A stretch of 14,126 nucleotides of DNA, taken from assembly GCA_016929365.1 (NCBI GenBank), contig JAFGIZ010000261.1, positions 1 to 14,126 of the forward strand, read 5' to 3'. Made by a program: the position numbers and the translations under genes. The notes below the pieces were generated by a model, which ran no database searches, was not told the DNA's origin, and saw only the letters and a list, made by a program, of their open reading frames with translations. Position 1 is the stretch's first letter; every line of letters starts with the position of its first letter. Shown piece after piece: positions 1 to 9,400 of the stretch. This DNA comes from Lentisphaerota bacterium. GTDB taxonomy: Bacteria > Verrucomicrobiota > Kiritimatiellia > UBA8416 > JAFGIZ01.

Positions 1-1
1 G

Positions 2-1099
2 GATCTGGGCAGGGGCTTGCAGGGCCTGGGGCACAGGGTGCAGGTTCTGACGATGTATGACAAGGGCGGCTACGCGGCCGCCATGGGGCGGGAATGGGGC
101 TTGCCGATCCGCGACCTGGAGATGAAACGGCCCGGTTCGCGGAATCCCCCGGCGGCCGTGTGGCGCGTGTTGCGCGGCATGTGGCGCCTGTACCGGAGTT
201 TGCGGGCGGACCGGATCGACGTGCTGCAAACCTTTACCCATTACAGCAACATGATCGGTACCGTTGTCGGGTGGGCGGCGCGGGTGCCGGTCCGGGTGGC
301 GTCGCAGCAGAATGCCCGCCGCGCCGCACCCCGTTGGATGCTGAGACTGGACGCCTGCGTGGCCAACTCGCGGTGTGTCCATATGATGACGGCGGTGTCG
401 GAAGCGACACGGCGCTTTTCGATCGAAACGCAGGGCATGCGCGCGGAGAAAGTCAGGACCATCTATGCGGGCATCGACATGGACGCCGTACCGCCCCGCC
501 CGTCCGGCGAAGCGCGCCGGACGCTGAGGCGGAGACTGGGGCTTCCGGAATCGGGGCGCATCTTGATTACCGTGGCGCGCCTGCATCCGCAGAAGGGGCA
601 CGGGACGCTCATCGCCGCCGCGCGCGGTGTCTGCGCCGAGTTCCCGGATGTCCGTTTCGTGTGGGTGGGGGACGGCCCCGAGCGCGCGCGGCTGGAGGCG
701 GCTGTACACGCGGCGGGCCTGGATTCCGCGGTGATCCTGCTGGGCGTGCGGATGGATATCTGGGACCTGCTGGCCGCGGCCGACGTGTTTGTGTTGCCGT
801 CTTTCTGGGAAGGTTTGCCGAATGCCGTGTTGGAAGCGATGGCCGCGGGTCTGCCCGTGGCAGCGTCCCGCGTGGACGGTTGCGCCGAGGCGGTCGAGGA
901 TGGTGTGACGGGTATTCTGGTGGAGCCGGGTGATCCGGTTGCGCTGGGCGAGGCCGTCCGGCACATTCTGCGTGACGCGCGCTTGGCTGACGCCATGTCG
1001 CAAGCGGGCCGGGAACGCGTACACCGGATGTTTGCGTTGCGTGAGACCGTCCGCTGTTACAACGCGCTGTACTGCGGGCTGCTCGCAAAACGAGTGTGA
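2..1099 (+). CDS. Glycosyltransferase family 4 (GT-B fold), 5'-truncated by window edge
   Basis: This is a retaining GT-B glycosyltransferase that would transfer a sugar from a nucleotide-sugar donor to a growing surface glycan at the cytoplasmic face of the inner membrane. Codons are open from base 2 and read DLGRGLQGLGHRVQVLT, the usual first helix and strand of GT4 enzymes, so the true start lies upstream; the TTG at 17 is only an internal codon. The C-terminal Rossmann domain is clear: ITVARLHPQKGH, then VWVGDGPE, then ADVFVLPSFWEGLPNAVLE. The last contains the family's E-x7-E pair (codons at 809 and 833), which contacts the donor, followed by MAAGLPVAAS and a VEDGVTGILVEPGD loop. The gene ends in TGA 31 bases before the next glycosyltransferase, so the two are probably co-transcribed in an exopolysaccharide or O-antigen type cluster. 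Donor and acceptor cannot be told from the sequence. Confidence 0.93.
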   Translation, partial: DLGRGLQGLGHRVQVLTMYDKGGYAAAMGREWGLPIRDLEMKRPGSRNPPAAVWRVLRGMWRLYRSLRADRIDVLQTFTHYSNMIGTVVGWAARVPVRVASQQNARRAAPRWMLRLDACVANSRCVHMMTAVSEATRRFSIETQGMRAEKVRTIYAGIDMDAVPPRPSGEARRTLRRRLGLPESGRILITVARLHPQKGHGTLIAAARGVCAEFPDVRFVWVGDGPERARLEAAVHAAGLDSAVILLGVRMDIWDLLAAADVFVLPSFWEGLPNAVLEAMAAGLPVAASRVDGCAEAVEDGVTGILVEPGDPVALGEAVRHILRDARLADAMSQAGRERVHRMFALRETVRCYNALYCGLLAKRV

Positions 1100-1130
1100 C
1101 CTGAAGCGGCCTTTGCGCGATAATGGGGGT

Positions 1131-4013
1131 GTGAAAACGCGGGATATCCACATCCTGGGCGTAAAGATAAGCCTTTTGAACACCCAGGAGCTGCTGGACG
1201 CGATTGCGGATTATGCAGCGCGGGGGGCGCGGGCCACAATTGCGTCCGGCAACGTGCATGCCGTGAACACGGCCCGGCGCGATTCCGGCTTCCGGGATTT
1301 TCTGAACGGGGCCGATATCGTCCGCCTGGACGGCGCGGGGGTGCGGCTGGGTGCGCGCCTGTTAGGGTACCGCTTACCCTCGCGGAACACGTGGGCCGAC
1401 TTCGGCTGGAGCCTGGCGCGTTTCTGCAGTGAACGGGGTCTCTCCCTGTTCTTTTTCGGTGCGCGGCCCGGCGTGGCCGTTCGGGCGGCGGACCGGCTGC
1501 GCCGGACCTGCCCAGCCCTGCGGATAGCCGGGGTCGAGCACGGCTTTATTGACCGCGATTTTAACGCGGCGGCGTGCCGGGACCTGGTCGAGCGGATAAA
1601 CCGCGCCGCCCCGGATATTCTGATTGTCGGCCTGGGCATGCCCGTACAGGAGCGCTGGATCCGGGAAAACCGGTCCCGCCTGGCGGTGCCCGTGGTCATG
1701 ACCGGCGGCGCCGTGTTCGATTACCTGGCGGGCGAGGTGAAGCGCGCCCCGCGCTGGATGCTGCATAGCGGGTTGGAATGGCTCTACCGTTTATGCCAGG
1801 ACCCGCGCGGAAAATGGCGGCGTTACCTGGCGGGGAATCCGGCCTTTCTGTGGCGCGTGTTGCGGGAGCGTCTGCGCGGCGCCGCGCGGTGCAGCCTGGT
1901 CCTGGGTGCGGTGCTGGCGCTGGCCGGCGCCGCGCCGGTTGCGGCGGAAAGCTACGCGGCGTGGGCGGAGCGCGTTTTCGGCGCCGCGTCCGGCGTCGCC
2001 AGGGGCACGGCCGATGATCCGGATACGGACGGCCACGTGAATTTCAGCGAGTATGCGTTCGGCGGGTGCCCGACGAATCCCGAATCGTGTCTTTATGACC
2101 TGGACGTCGCACCGGGTGCGGAGGACGGGCCGGAGTTGCGTTTACACTATGCGAAGGGTACGGCCGAGAACGTCACCTACTGGGTCGAGTGGGCGGCGGA
2201 TCTCAAGGCGCTCCACTGGACGAGCGAGGGGATAGGCCGCCGGGAGTGGGATGCGTCGGCGCTGCGGTATTACCATGCCGTGCCGCTGGCCCGGGTGGAA
2301 CCGAGCGCGTTTTTCCGGATGAAAGCGGCGCAGCCGCCCCGTTTGTTTGAACAACGGTTTGTCTCCGGCGGGGACAGCACATCGTACGCGTGTCTCGAGG
2401 CCGAGGCGCCGTCGAACACGGCGGTACGCCTGTGCTTCGACAACGGAACGAACCGCTGCCTGGAGTTGATCGACCTGAACGCCGCGGACGGACCGGACGC
2501 CGCGGTCATTCTGGGTCAAACGGGCGCGTGCCTTACCGTCAGCTGGCGTTTCCGCATGACCGATCCGGGCGCGTTCGTCATGGAGTTGGGCGATGGGGCC
2601 GCTTCGCTGATCAGCGTGACGACGGCGTCCGGATCGGGGGTGCCGCGCCTGCTCGCGCCGGTGGAGACGAACCTGTTGGCGGCGGGAGCGGCGACCCAGG
2701 TGTGGCGGCGCGTGAGCGTGGTGCTTGACCGGCAGGCCGGGACGTGCGGCATCTGGTGCGACGGGGTGCGCCAGGCATGGGGATTGCCGCTGGCGGGAAT
2801 ACCCGTCGGCCGGTTGCGGGTTCGGGGCGGGGAAGCTGCGCAAGGGACACTGTGGCTGGACGATATCTTTGTGTACGAGGGCAGACGCCCGGCCGAGATT
2901 GCGGATCTGCCACTGATCTTCGACACGCTGAACGGACAGTACGCCGCGTTCCTGTCCTGGCTGGCGCCGCTTTTTGACCCGTGCAGGGGGGGCTTTTACC
3001 ACCAGCATAGTTCGTTGACGGATACCAACAGGTTCTTCCCCACGGTGGAAACTACCGGACAAGCGCTCAGCGTTCTGGATAGCGCGGATCTCCTGGAGTC
3101 CATGCCGGCGGACATGAAAGACGCGCTCCTGTCTTTCTTTGCGGAGCGCCAGGACTCCGACGGATTCTTCCGGGACGGGGTGCCCGAGCTGGACGATAGC
3201 GCGTCGCAGATCGGGCGCAATCTGAATTTCGCGAAGGCGGCGTACCGCCGGCTGCAGTCGGTGCCCGCCGCGGGTATGGTGAGCACGGACCCGCCGCATC
3301 CGTACCCGGCCCAGCCGTCGGTGCTGGAACAGTATCCCGAACTGGAGACCGCCGACAGTTTTCAGGTCTGGTTGCAGGGCCTGGACTGGAGCAATCCCTA
3401 CACCTCGGGGGGACGGATTGCCTCGCGATCCGGAGCCCTTATGTCGTTGGAAGAGGCGCACCGCGGGGCGTTGATCGGCGTCATGACGAACTTTCTCTGT
3501 TCGATTCAGTCTTCCTCGACCGGACTCTGGGGTGCGGACAGCGGCGCAACGGACTGGGGTTACGTCAACGGGGCGTTCAAGATAATCCTTGCCCACGGCA
3601 ATATCGGCATCACGGTGCCCCGGGGACCGCGGATCTATGACAGCATGATGCGTTGCTTGCGTACGGAACGTATCAACATCAACTGTGAAGTCGGCAATGC
3701 AGTGACGCTGGTGCGCAGCCTGCGCAAGTATCTGCCCTGGCCGATTCCCGAATATGAGCTGGCGGAAATCGCCGGCCTTCTCACCGCGGTCAACGGTGTG
3801 TTCCGGCAGGACGACGGCGGGTTCAGTCGATGGCGGGACCGTTCCGTCGCGGGCAGCCTGGCGCCGCTGGGCCTGGGACTGGCGGAAGGCGGCATGGGAT
3901 CGGCCGGCCAGGCCGCAGGCCCGATCCGCCTGGGCCTGCACCAGATGACGGGCCGGGCCGCGCCGCCGCTGACGGGCCGGGCGGAATTCTACGACACCGT
4001 TGACGGGGACTAA
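1131..4013 (+). CDS. WecG/TagA/CpsF glycosyltransferase fused in frame to a secreted LamG-like + alpha-toroid protein
   Basis: Residues 1-250 form a complete WecG/TagA/CpsF (GT26) enzyme, which adds an N-acetylmannosamine-type sugar to a lipid-linked intermediate. Visible family motifs are ILGVKI near the start, ASGNVHAVN, ADIVRLDGAGV (conserved Asp at 67), GLGMPVQERWI, FDYLAGEVKRAP and SGLEWLYRL. The family normally ends near the RVLRERLRG helix (243-250). Here the frame continues into a segment resembling a signal peptide (254-272, ending APVAA before E273), then a 'DDPDTDGHVNFSEYAFGG' preamble, a LamG or concanavalin-like beta domain (about 404-580) and a helical region (about 593-940). 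That region has toroid-like motifs: ERQDSDGFF, STGLWGADSG, FRQDDGGFSRW. I infer a cytoplasmic enzyme joined by one membrane span to an exported domain. The GTG at 1131 is chosen because it gives the normal family N-terminus; TTG 1113 is an alternative, and neither has a strong ribosome site. The function of the C-terminal half is unknown. Confidence 0.85.
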   Translation: MKTRDIHILGVKISLLNTQELLDAIADYAARGARATIASGNVHAVNTARRDSGFRDFLNGADIVRLDGAGVRLGARLLGYRLPSRNTWADFGWSLARFCSERGLSLFFFGARPGVAVRAADRLRRTCPALRIAGVEHGFIDRDFNAAACRDLVERINRAAPDILIVGLGMPVQERWIRENRSRLAVPVVMTGGAVFDYLAGEVKRAPRWMLHSGLEWLYRLCQDPRGKWRRYLAGNPAFLWRVLRERLRGAARCSLVLGAVLALAGAAPVAAESYAAWAERVFGAASGVARGTADDPDTDGHVNFSEYAFGGCPTNPESCLYDLDVAPGAEDGPELRLHYAKGTAENVTYWVEWAADLKALHWTSEGIGRREWDASALRYYHAVPLARVEPSAFFRMKAAQPPRLFEQRFVSGGDSTSYACLEAEAPSNTAVRLCFDNGTNRCLELIDLNAADGPDAAVILGQTGACLTVSWRFRMTDPGAFVMELGDGAASLISVTTASGSGVPRLLAPVETNLLAAGAATQVWRRVSVVLDRQAGTCGIWCDGVRQAWGLPLAGIPVGRLRVRGGEAAQGTLWLDDIFVYEGRRPAEIADLPLIFDTLNGQYAAFLSWLAPLFDPCRGGFYHQHSSLTDTNRFFPTVETTGQALSVLDSADLLESMPADMKDALLSFFAERQDSDGFFRDGVPELDDSASQIGRNLNFAKAAYRRLQSVPAAGMVSTDPPHPYPAQPSVLEQYPELETADSFQVWLQGLDWSNPYTSGGRIASRSGALMSLEEAHRGALIGVMTNFLCSIQSSSTGLWGADSGATDWGYVNGAFKIILAHGNIGITVPRGPRIYDSMMRCLRTERININCEVGNAVTLVRSLRKYLPWPIPEYELAEIAGLLTAVNGVFRQDDGGFSRWRDRSVAGSLAPLGLGLAEGGMGSAGQAAGPIRLGLHQMTGRAAPPLTGRAEFYDTVDGD
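1890..1946 (+). other. Internal signal-peptide-like hydrophobic segment at the fusion joint
   Basis: Codons 254-272 of the fusion encode CSLVLGAVLALAGAAPVAA. They are preceded by the basic stretch RERLRGAAR and followed by ES, giving an AxA-type signal peptidase I site. The basic stretch is also the normal C-terminal helix of the WecG/TagA domain, so the joint doubles as the n-region of a signal peptide. In-frame GTG (1857) and TTG (1860) codons lie just upstream and could in principle start a separate secreted protein, but no good Shine-Dalgarno sequence precedes them. Confidence 0.7.
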
Positions 4014-4014
4014 G

Positions 4015-4029
4015 GCGGCCTTCGGCCGC
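4015..4029. terminator. GC hairpin just after the fusion gene stop, possible weak terminator
   Basis: GCGGCC-TTC-GGCCGC forms a perfect 6-bp GC stem with a 3-base loop, one base after the TAA. No T-tract follows on either strand, so it does not meet the usual intrinsic-terminator pattern. The rest of the gap to 4129, between convergent genes, shows a GT-rich tract (4034-4051) and a CGATTG pair 15 bases apart (4080 and 4095), but no gene and no clear second terminator. Confidence 0.35.
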
Positions 4030-4129
4030 AAGACGTGTGTGGGTGTGTGAGTCTCCGTTGCCACCCACATACCGTTAGCCGATTGTCTTGTTTTCGATTG
4101 CAGAACCGTCAGTTCAAGGCACTGAATCC

Positions 4130-5785
4130 CTACGGCCGGGCGGCGGCCGCCGCGGTCCGGGCGCGATAAAGGCATGCATGGCCGAGCGGTGAGACGTACT
4201 CGCGGGTATAATGTTCCCGTAGCTGTTGCATTATCGCGCTGATATGCGCGTTGGTATGCCGCGATTCGTTCCAGCCCCACAGCAGGACATAATCCACTTG
4301 TCCTCCCGTGCGTGCGGGGTACGCCGTAAAATCGAGCGATTCGGTTTCGGGCGACTCCACCGGTCCGATATGCGTGTACGGATCAAGGTGCGTCCGGTAG
4401 GTCAACGGGTAGTAATAGATATGGCCTTCATGATTGGCCAGGTCCGCGAGGGGACGCCGCGCGGCGGCGTATCCCAGGGCGTGGAGAAACGGTTTTGTAC
4501 GGCGCGAGGGCGGGGCTCCGCGGCCGGTTGCCGGCCCGCAATCGGAGAGAGAAAGCGGCAGCACGGTGCGGCCCGGGGGAATCCGGAAGGCGGCGCGGTT
4601 GTAGTCGTCCAACAGCGGGATACACCGGGCGTAGGTGTGGAGATGGAATCCGAGCAACAGTGTCGTGACGGCCACGCCGCCGAGGGCTGCCCATTGCCGG
4701 CGGCGTGGCGTATGCGGATGCGCGGCGAGATACAGCAGAACGAGAAAGAGGATATACAGCGAGAGCCTATCGAGGACTTTTCCGGCCCGGCTCATGAAGT
4801 AGTCGGGCGCCAGAATATAGATGACGCCGCTGATCAGCAGGACCCAGAGGAACCCGTCGCTGCGCAGCGGTCGGCGGGTTCGCCGGCGTGTGCTCAGAAC
4901 GGCCGCCAACAGTCCGCCCCACAAGCCCAGCGCCGCCGCGGCGGGTACCAACTCCAACGTGTTGTACGAGACCAGAACGGTCAGCGGGCGGAAATGCAGC
5001 AGGCGAGACCAGATATGGTAGCGGTGAAAGTTCAGGGGGTCGGCCTGCTGCAGCGAGAACAGCATGAAGCACAGAAGCGCCAGTGCCGGCAAGGCGGCCA
5101 GGATGAGGGGGGCCAGTCGACGAGCCAGCAAGCGCGTGAAGACACGAGGGGACGGACCCGCCGTCGAGGGGGGCAACGACCGAAACTCCAGCAGGACCGA
5201 CCAGCAGGTCAGGACGCCCAGGGTAAGCAGGGTGACGGCCAGGGTAAAGATATGTGTGAAGTAGAGAAGCGTCAGGAGCGCCGTTAATACCAGGATAGCC
5301 CTCGCGTTCCAGCGCCGCCGGCTCCACCAGGCCGCAACGGCCAGGAAGAAAACACTGTGACTCAAGGAAAAGTGGAAGAACCCGAGATGAAACGGGTAGT
5401 TATAGACCAGCGGGGCCGCGGCGAAGCACAGAAAAACGGCATCCGGCCGGATACGCCGTACGGCGTACCGGAAGGACACCATGAACAGGATGACATAAGC
5501 GCTCAGCAGCGTTTTCTCTGCGAGCGCAGGGGGAAACAGAGCCAGGAGGCCTGCATAGATGAGGTGGCCCGGCCAGGTGGGTATCGGCAGCTTGGACAGT
5601 GCGTAATAGTCGCGCAGCACCTGTGCCCCGGGGGCGCGGTAGTGCAGGATCGACCAGGCATTCTCCAGGTGCATCGGGCCGTCCTGGGTCGGCACGTACG
5701 GGAACGCCCAGACGGGAATCAGAAGCAGCGCCAGGAGCAGCAGGAATTCCCGCGCGGGCGCTGTAGGGTAGCGGACCCGTGTCAC
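4130..5785 (-). CDS. Polytopic membrane protein, GT-C glycosyltransferase-like
   Basis: This 551-residue integral membrane protein has about 11-12 hydrophobic segments: one at residues 14-31, then many between about 72 and 410. A soluble C-terminal tail of about 140 residues follows. Directly after the first span comes PTQDGPMHLENAW (Asp 35). Its position matches the first periplasmic loop of GT-C enzymes, where an acidic residue is catalytic and the donor is polyprenyl-phosphate sugar. This supports a glycosyltransferase or glycan-modifying role, but no specific family could be assigned. The start is GTG at 5785: GGAG (complement of 5792-5795) lies 6 bases upstream, and the previous gene's TGA ends only 3 bases before it, so translation is probably coupled. 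It is the last gene of the minus-strand operon and ends in TAG facing the fusion gene. An antisense reading of this region contains only low-complexity polar sequence. Confidence 0.8.
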   Translation of the reverse strand: MTRVRYPTAPAREFLLLLALLLIPVWAFPYVPTQDGPMHLENAWSILHYRAPGAQVLRDYYALSKLPIPTWPGHLIYAGLLALFPPALAEKTLLSAYVILFMVSFRYAVRRIRPDAVFLCFAAAPLVYNYPFHLGFFHFSLSHSVFFLAVAAWWSRRRWNARAILVLTALLTLLYFTHIFTLAVTLLTLGVLTCWSVLLEFRSLPPSTAGPSPRVFTRLLARRLAPLILAALPALALLCFMLFSLQQADPLNFHRYHIWSRLLHFRPLTVLVSYNTLELVPAAAALGLWGGLLAAVLSTRRRTRRPLRSDGFLWVLLISGVIYILAPDYFMSRAGKVLDRLSLYILFLVLLYLAAHPHTPRRRQWAALGGVAVTTLLLGFHLHTYARCIPLLDDYNRAAFRIPPGRTVLPLSLSDCGPATGRGAPPSRRTKPFLHALGYAAARRPLADLANHEGHIYYYPLTYRTHLDPYTHIGPVESPETESLDFTAYPARTGGQVDYVLLWGWNESRHTNAHISAIMQQLREHYTREYVSPLGHACLYRARTAAAAARP

Positions 5786-5788
5786 GGC

Positions 5789-6481
5789 TCACTCCGGCAG
5801 CGGGAGGCGCCAGGGGATGCCTGCAGTGCGGCCCGGGATGGGGAGGCGGATGGCGAGCGGGGCGTTGGACGCGGCGAGGGTGTCGCCGGGCAGCGCGGGC
5901 AGGGGCCTGTCCGGCAGGAGGTCGGGTTCCCGGGGGAAACGGGCGGCAGGGGGGGCGGGTGCGGTTTTCAGGGCCGCAAGCTCCGTTTCGAGGACGTCAT
6001 TGCGGACCTCCAGCCCCGTGACCAGCTCCCGGAGCCGGTCCAGGTCTTCCGCGCGGTCTTGTTCGCCCTGTTCCAGGCGGGCGCGCAGCCCGGCGAGCGT
6101 TTCGCGGCCGGCGTCGAGCTGCCGGCGCAAGGCGGCGGCTTTCGACGCGACGGTATCCAGCGCGGTGCGGGCCGCTTCCTGCCCGGCGGAGACGTCGGCG
6201 CGGATCGCCGCCACGCTGTCATCGACGTGGTGGAACAGCCAGTAGCCGCCGACAATGCCGCCGGCGCCCAGCAGGAGGACGATCGCCGCGAATCCGGCCA
6301 TGAGGGCCCAGAAGCGCCGGCGGGTGCGTTGACGCTCGAGCTCGAGAAACTCCTGAAACGCTTCGAGAACCGGCAGCGGCTCGCCCGGCCGTTCCAGGTA
6401 TAGCGGAGCGCGGGGCGCCAGGGCGTATTCCTCGACCCGGGTGTGAACCTGGTCCTGCAGCGATTTCGGCGGTTCGTCCAT
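5789..6481 (-). CDS. Single-pass membrane protein with extracytoplasmic coiled coil
   Basis: I do not recognise a family for this 230-residue protein. Residues 1-56 are a charged N-terminal region ending in RQRTRRR. Residues 57-83 form one long hydrophobic, Gly-rich transmembrane span (ALMAGFAAIVLLLGAGGIVG), and residues about 87-175 read as a coiled coil (for example LRELVTGLEVRNDVLETELAAL). A Pro/Ala-rich low-complexity tail follows. The basic cluster before the span predicts N-terminus inside and coiled coil outside. It begins with ATG 4 bases after the stop of the giant coiled-coil gene and ends 3 bases before the GT-C-like gene, so the three are one transcription unit. A plausible job is to link cytoplasmic and periplasmic parts of a scaffold, but this is inferred only from topology and neighbours. 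Confidence 0.78.
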   Translation of the reverse strand: MDEPPKSLQDQVHTRVEEYALAPRAPLYLERPGEPLPVLEAFQEFLELERQRTRRRFWALMAGFAAIVLLLGAGGIVGGYWLFHHVDDSVAAIRADVSAGQEAARTALDTVASKAAALRRQLDAGRETLAGLRARLEQGEQDRAEDLDRLRELVTGLEVRNDVLETELAALKTAPAPPAARFPREPDLLPDRPLPALPGDTLAASNAPLAIRLPIPGRTAGIPWRLPLPE

Positions 6482-6485
6482 CCGC

Positions 6486-9400
6486 TCAATTCATTTTCAT
6501 CCAGGGCTTGGGGCGGAAGCCCGACCGCGGCGGAGACGATCCGCCGCCCCCCGATGACGGTCTGGCAGGCGGACGCGGCGGAGGCGCTTCGCCGCCGTCT
6601 TCCCCGCTGTTTTCCCCGTCGTCGCCGCCGGTCTCGTCCGTTTCCTCGTAGTCGGCGTCGACGGTATTGGATTCGGCCCGGCGATTCTCGCGCCAGACCT
6701 TCAACTCGCGCTGGGCCTCGGCCTCGAGCTGTGCCAGCGGGTCTTCGCGGTGCTCGGGTTCCCGCGAGGGTTCCTCCTGCGGTTCGAGCGCGCGCCGGGT
6801 CTCGGCGGTCTGTTCGGATATGATGCGGCGCCGTGCGGTCTCCTGGCGGCCCTTGTACGTGCGGGTCTGTTCCGCCTGCAGCAGTTTCTTCTGCTGCATC
6901 AGGTCGCGCTGCAGCTGTTCGACGCGGTTGGTGGCCGAACGCCACTCGCGCTGGAGCTGCTCGACGCGGCGGTTGAGAATCTGCTCCTTGTGCTTCCAGC
7001 GCGACGCTTCGTCTTCGTGCAGTTTTTTCTGCTGGGTGACCAGTTGTTCCTTCTGGCGCACCGCGCCGTTGGCGTCCTGCAGGGCCTTGCGCTGCTGCAG
7101 CAGTTCGAGCTCCTTCTGCCGCCGCTGCTCGCGTTCCTCGTCGTAAAATTTCTTCTGCTGCTCGAGGCGCACGGCCATGGCCTTGCGCTCCTGCTGCGCC
7201 TGCTCCATGCGCTGTTCGAGATCCTCGATCTGCCGCCGCGCGCGGTCCCGTTCGTCCTCGAGCAGGATTTTCTGCTGCTCCTGTTCCTGCGAAGACTGGT
7301 CCAGGGTGGTGTTGAGTTCCTTGTGTTCCTGTTCGAGCTGGTCGATGCGCGACTGCATCTCCTCTTCGCGCCGCGCAAAACGCGCACGTTCGTCCTCGAT
7401 CTGCAGTTTCTGCTGTTCCAGCTCCTGGAGCGCTTCCTCCAGCCGGGCGGCGGTGCCGCGGTGTTCTTCCTGGATGTCGTCCAGCCGCGTCTGCAGCGCG
7501 GCGCGCCGGCTTTCGGATTCGCTTTCCTGCTCTCCGAAGGCCGCGCGCTGCTGGTCGAACTCCTGCTGAAGCTGATCCGCGCGGTCGCGGGCGTCCTGCA
7601 GCTCCTTCTGCAGCTCGGTCATGGCGCCTTCGGTGCTTTCGCGACGGGCGTCTTCCTCTTCCTGGCGGGCCTTGAGCGCCTGGATCTGCTCGTTCCGCTC
7701 GGCGGTCCGGCGGCGTTCCTCCTCGACCGCCTCCTTGAGCTTCGAGAGTTCCTGCTCGCGGGCCCGGCGCAGCTTCTGTTCGTCCTGGAACGCCTTGCGC
7801 TGGCGCTCCAGTTCGGCGGTGCGCTGCTCCAGGCGCGTCCGCTCCGAGGCGGTCTGCTTCTGGATCTGTTCGACGTTGGCGCTTGCGGAACGGTAGCGCT
7901 CCTGCATGTCCTGGATGGTCTTTTCCAGCTCGGCTTCGCGCTGGTCGGACTCCTTGCGCGCGGTATCGTAGATCTTTTGCAGCTCGGCCAGCTCCTGCTC
8001 GCGCTGTTTGACCGTGCGTTGGGCCTGTTCGAGTTCGTTGCCCCGCTCCTCCATGGCGGTCTGCAGGGACTGGTGATCCTCGTTGAGCTGTTCGAGGCGT
8101 TGCCGGGCGTTCTCGACGGCCTGGGCCGCTTCTTCGCGGGCGGCCTGCGTCTGGGCCCGCTGTTGCTGGACTTCGTCGCGGGCGCGCTTGACTTCGGCCT
8201 CGGCCGCTTCCAGGTTCCGGTTGAGCTGTTCGATGCGCTGATTGAACGCCTGTTCGCGGTCCTGGGCGCTTTTTTCCAGGTCTGCGTGGAGCGTTCTCTG
8301 TTCGTCTATGGAGGCCTGCAGCTCCGCGAGCCGGGCGGCCGCGGTATCCCGTTCCGCACGGACGGCGGCCAGCTGTTCCGCGTTCGCCTGGTCCTTGTTT
8401 TCCAGGTCGAGCAGGGACTGTTCGTATAGCGAGGAGAGGCGTTCCACTTCGCCGCGTGCTTCTTCGATCTCCGCGGCGCTTTCCCCGGAGGCTTTCTGGA
8501 GCTCCTCGACCTGCTGCTCGAGATAGGCTTTCTCGGTGCGCGCGCCGTCCAGTTCGTCCCGGAGCGTGCTCTCCTTCTGTCCGGCTTCCCATTCGAGCTG
8601 TTCGACCTTGCTGCCGAGCTCGGCGTTCCGGTCCTGCAGCTCATCCACCTTCAGGATCAGCTCCTGCTCGCGGTTGCGGGTATCCTCGGCGGCCTGCTCG
8701 AAGGCGGCGGTCTGTTGCTTGAGCTCTTCTTCCTTCTGGTGGAGATCCTCGACGGCATCGTCGCGGAGCTTGGTCATGGCCTCCAGGCGCAGCTCGGTTT
8801 CGCCCAGGCGGGCCGTCAGGTCGCGCGCCTCGGCCTGGAGCTCGTCCAGGCGTTGCTGCAGCTCCTTGTCGGTGCGCTGGCCGCGCTCCTGCAGTTCGGC
8901 AATCGTGGCTTTCTGCTGCCGGATCTCGTCGAGGGCCTGTTCGAGCCGGGTCTGAAGCGTTTCATTCCGGTCCTCCAGCTCCTCGATCCGGGTGCGCTGT
9001 TCCTCCTCGGTCCGGGCGCTGATTTCGCGCAAGTCGCGCAGCTGGGTGCGTTCCCGGTCGAGGTCGGACTCCAGCGTATCGACGCGGGCCAGGGCTTCGG
9101 TCCGGCGTTGGAGCGCGGCCTTCTGCTCTTCCCAGTCGCCGCCGACGATATCGCGCAGCTTGGCCATGCGCCGTTCGAAGGCCTGCTTGCGCTCCTCGAA
9201 GGCCTGCCGCGAGGAGTCGAAGAATTCCCGCTCGCGTTGCAGCTCCGTTTCGATCTGCTCGGTTTCCTCGGTGAGGATCTCGCGCAGCTGGTTCTGCTGG
9301 GTTTGATGCTCCTTGTCCTGGTCGGCGATGCGGATCATCAACTCTTCGCCGCGCGCCTGTTCCAGCGACAGGGCTTCGCGCGTTTCGGCCAGCTTTGCGT

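Noticed and set aside
930..1130. N-terminal extension of the WecG fusion frame back to 930
   Set aside because: It lies inside the GT4 gene in another frame and adds residues foreign to the WecG/TagA family, whose N-terminus fits a start at 1131 (or 1113).
4014..4129. A tRNA or small RNA gene in the convergent gap
   Set aside because: No cloverleaf, promoter or conserved RNA motif could be read; only a short GC hairpin is present.
2142..4280. A 712-codon minus-strand open frame opposite the fusion gene
   Set aside because: It is Arg/Pro/His-rich without motifs, spans the stops of two real genes, and lies antisense to sequence with recognisable domains.
4226..6403. Plus-strand open frames over the GT-C-like and membrane coiled-coil genes
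   Set aside because: They encode Gln/Arg/Gly-rich polar sequence. The minus strand gives clear transmembrane segments and properly spaced, coupled starts and stops.
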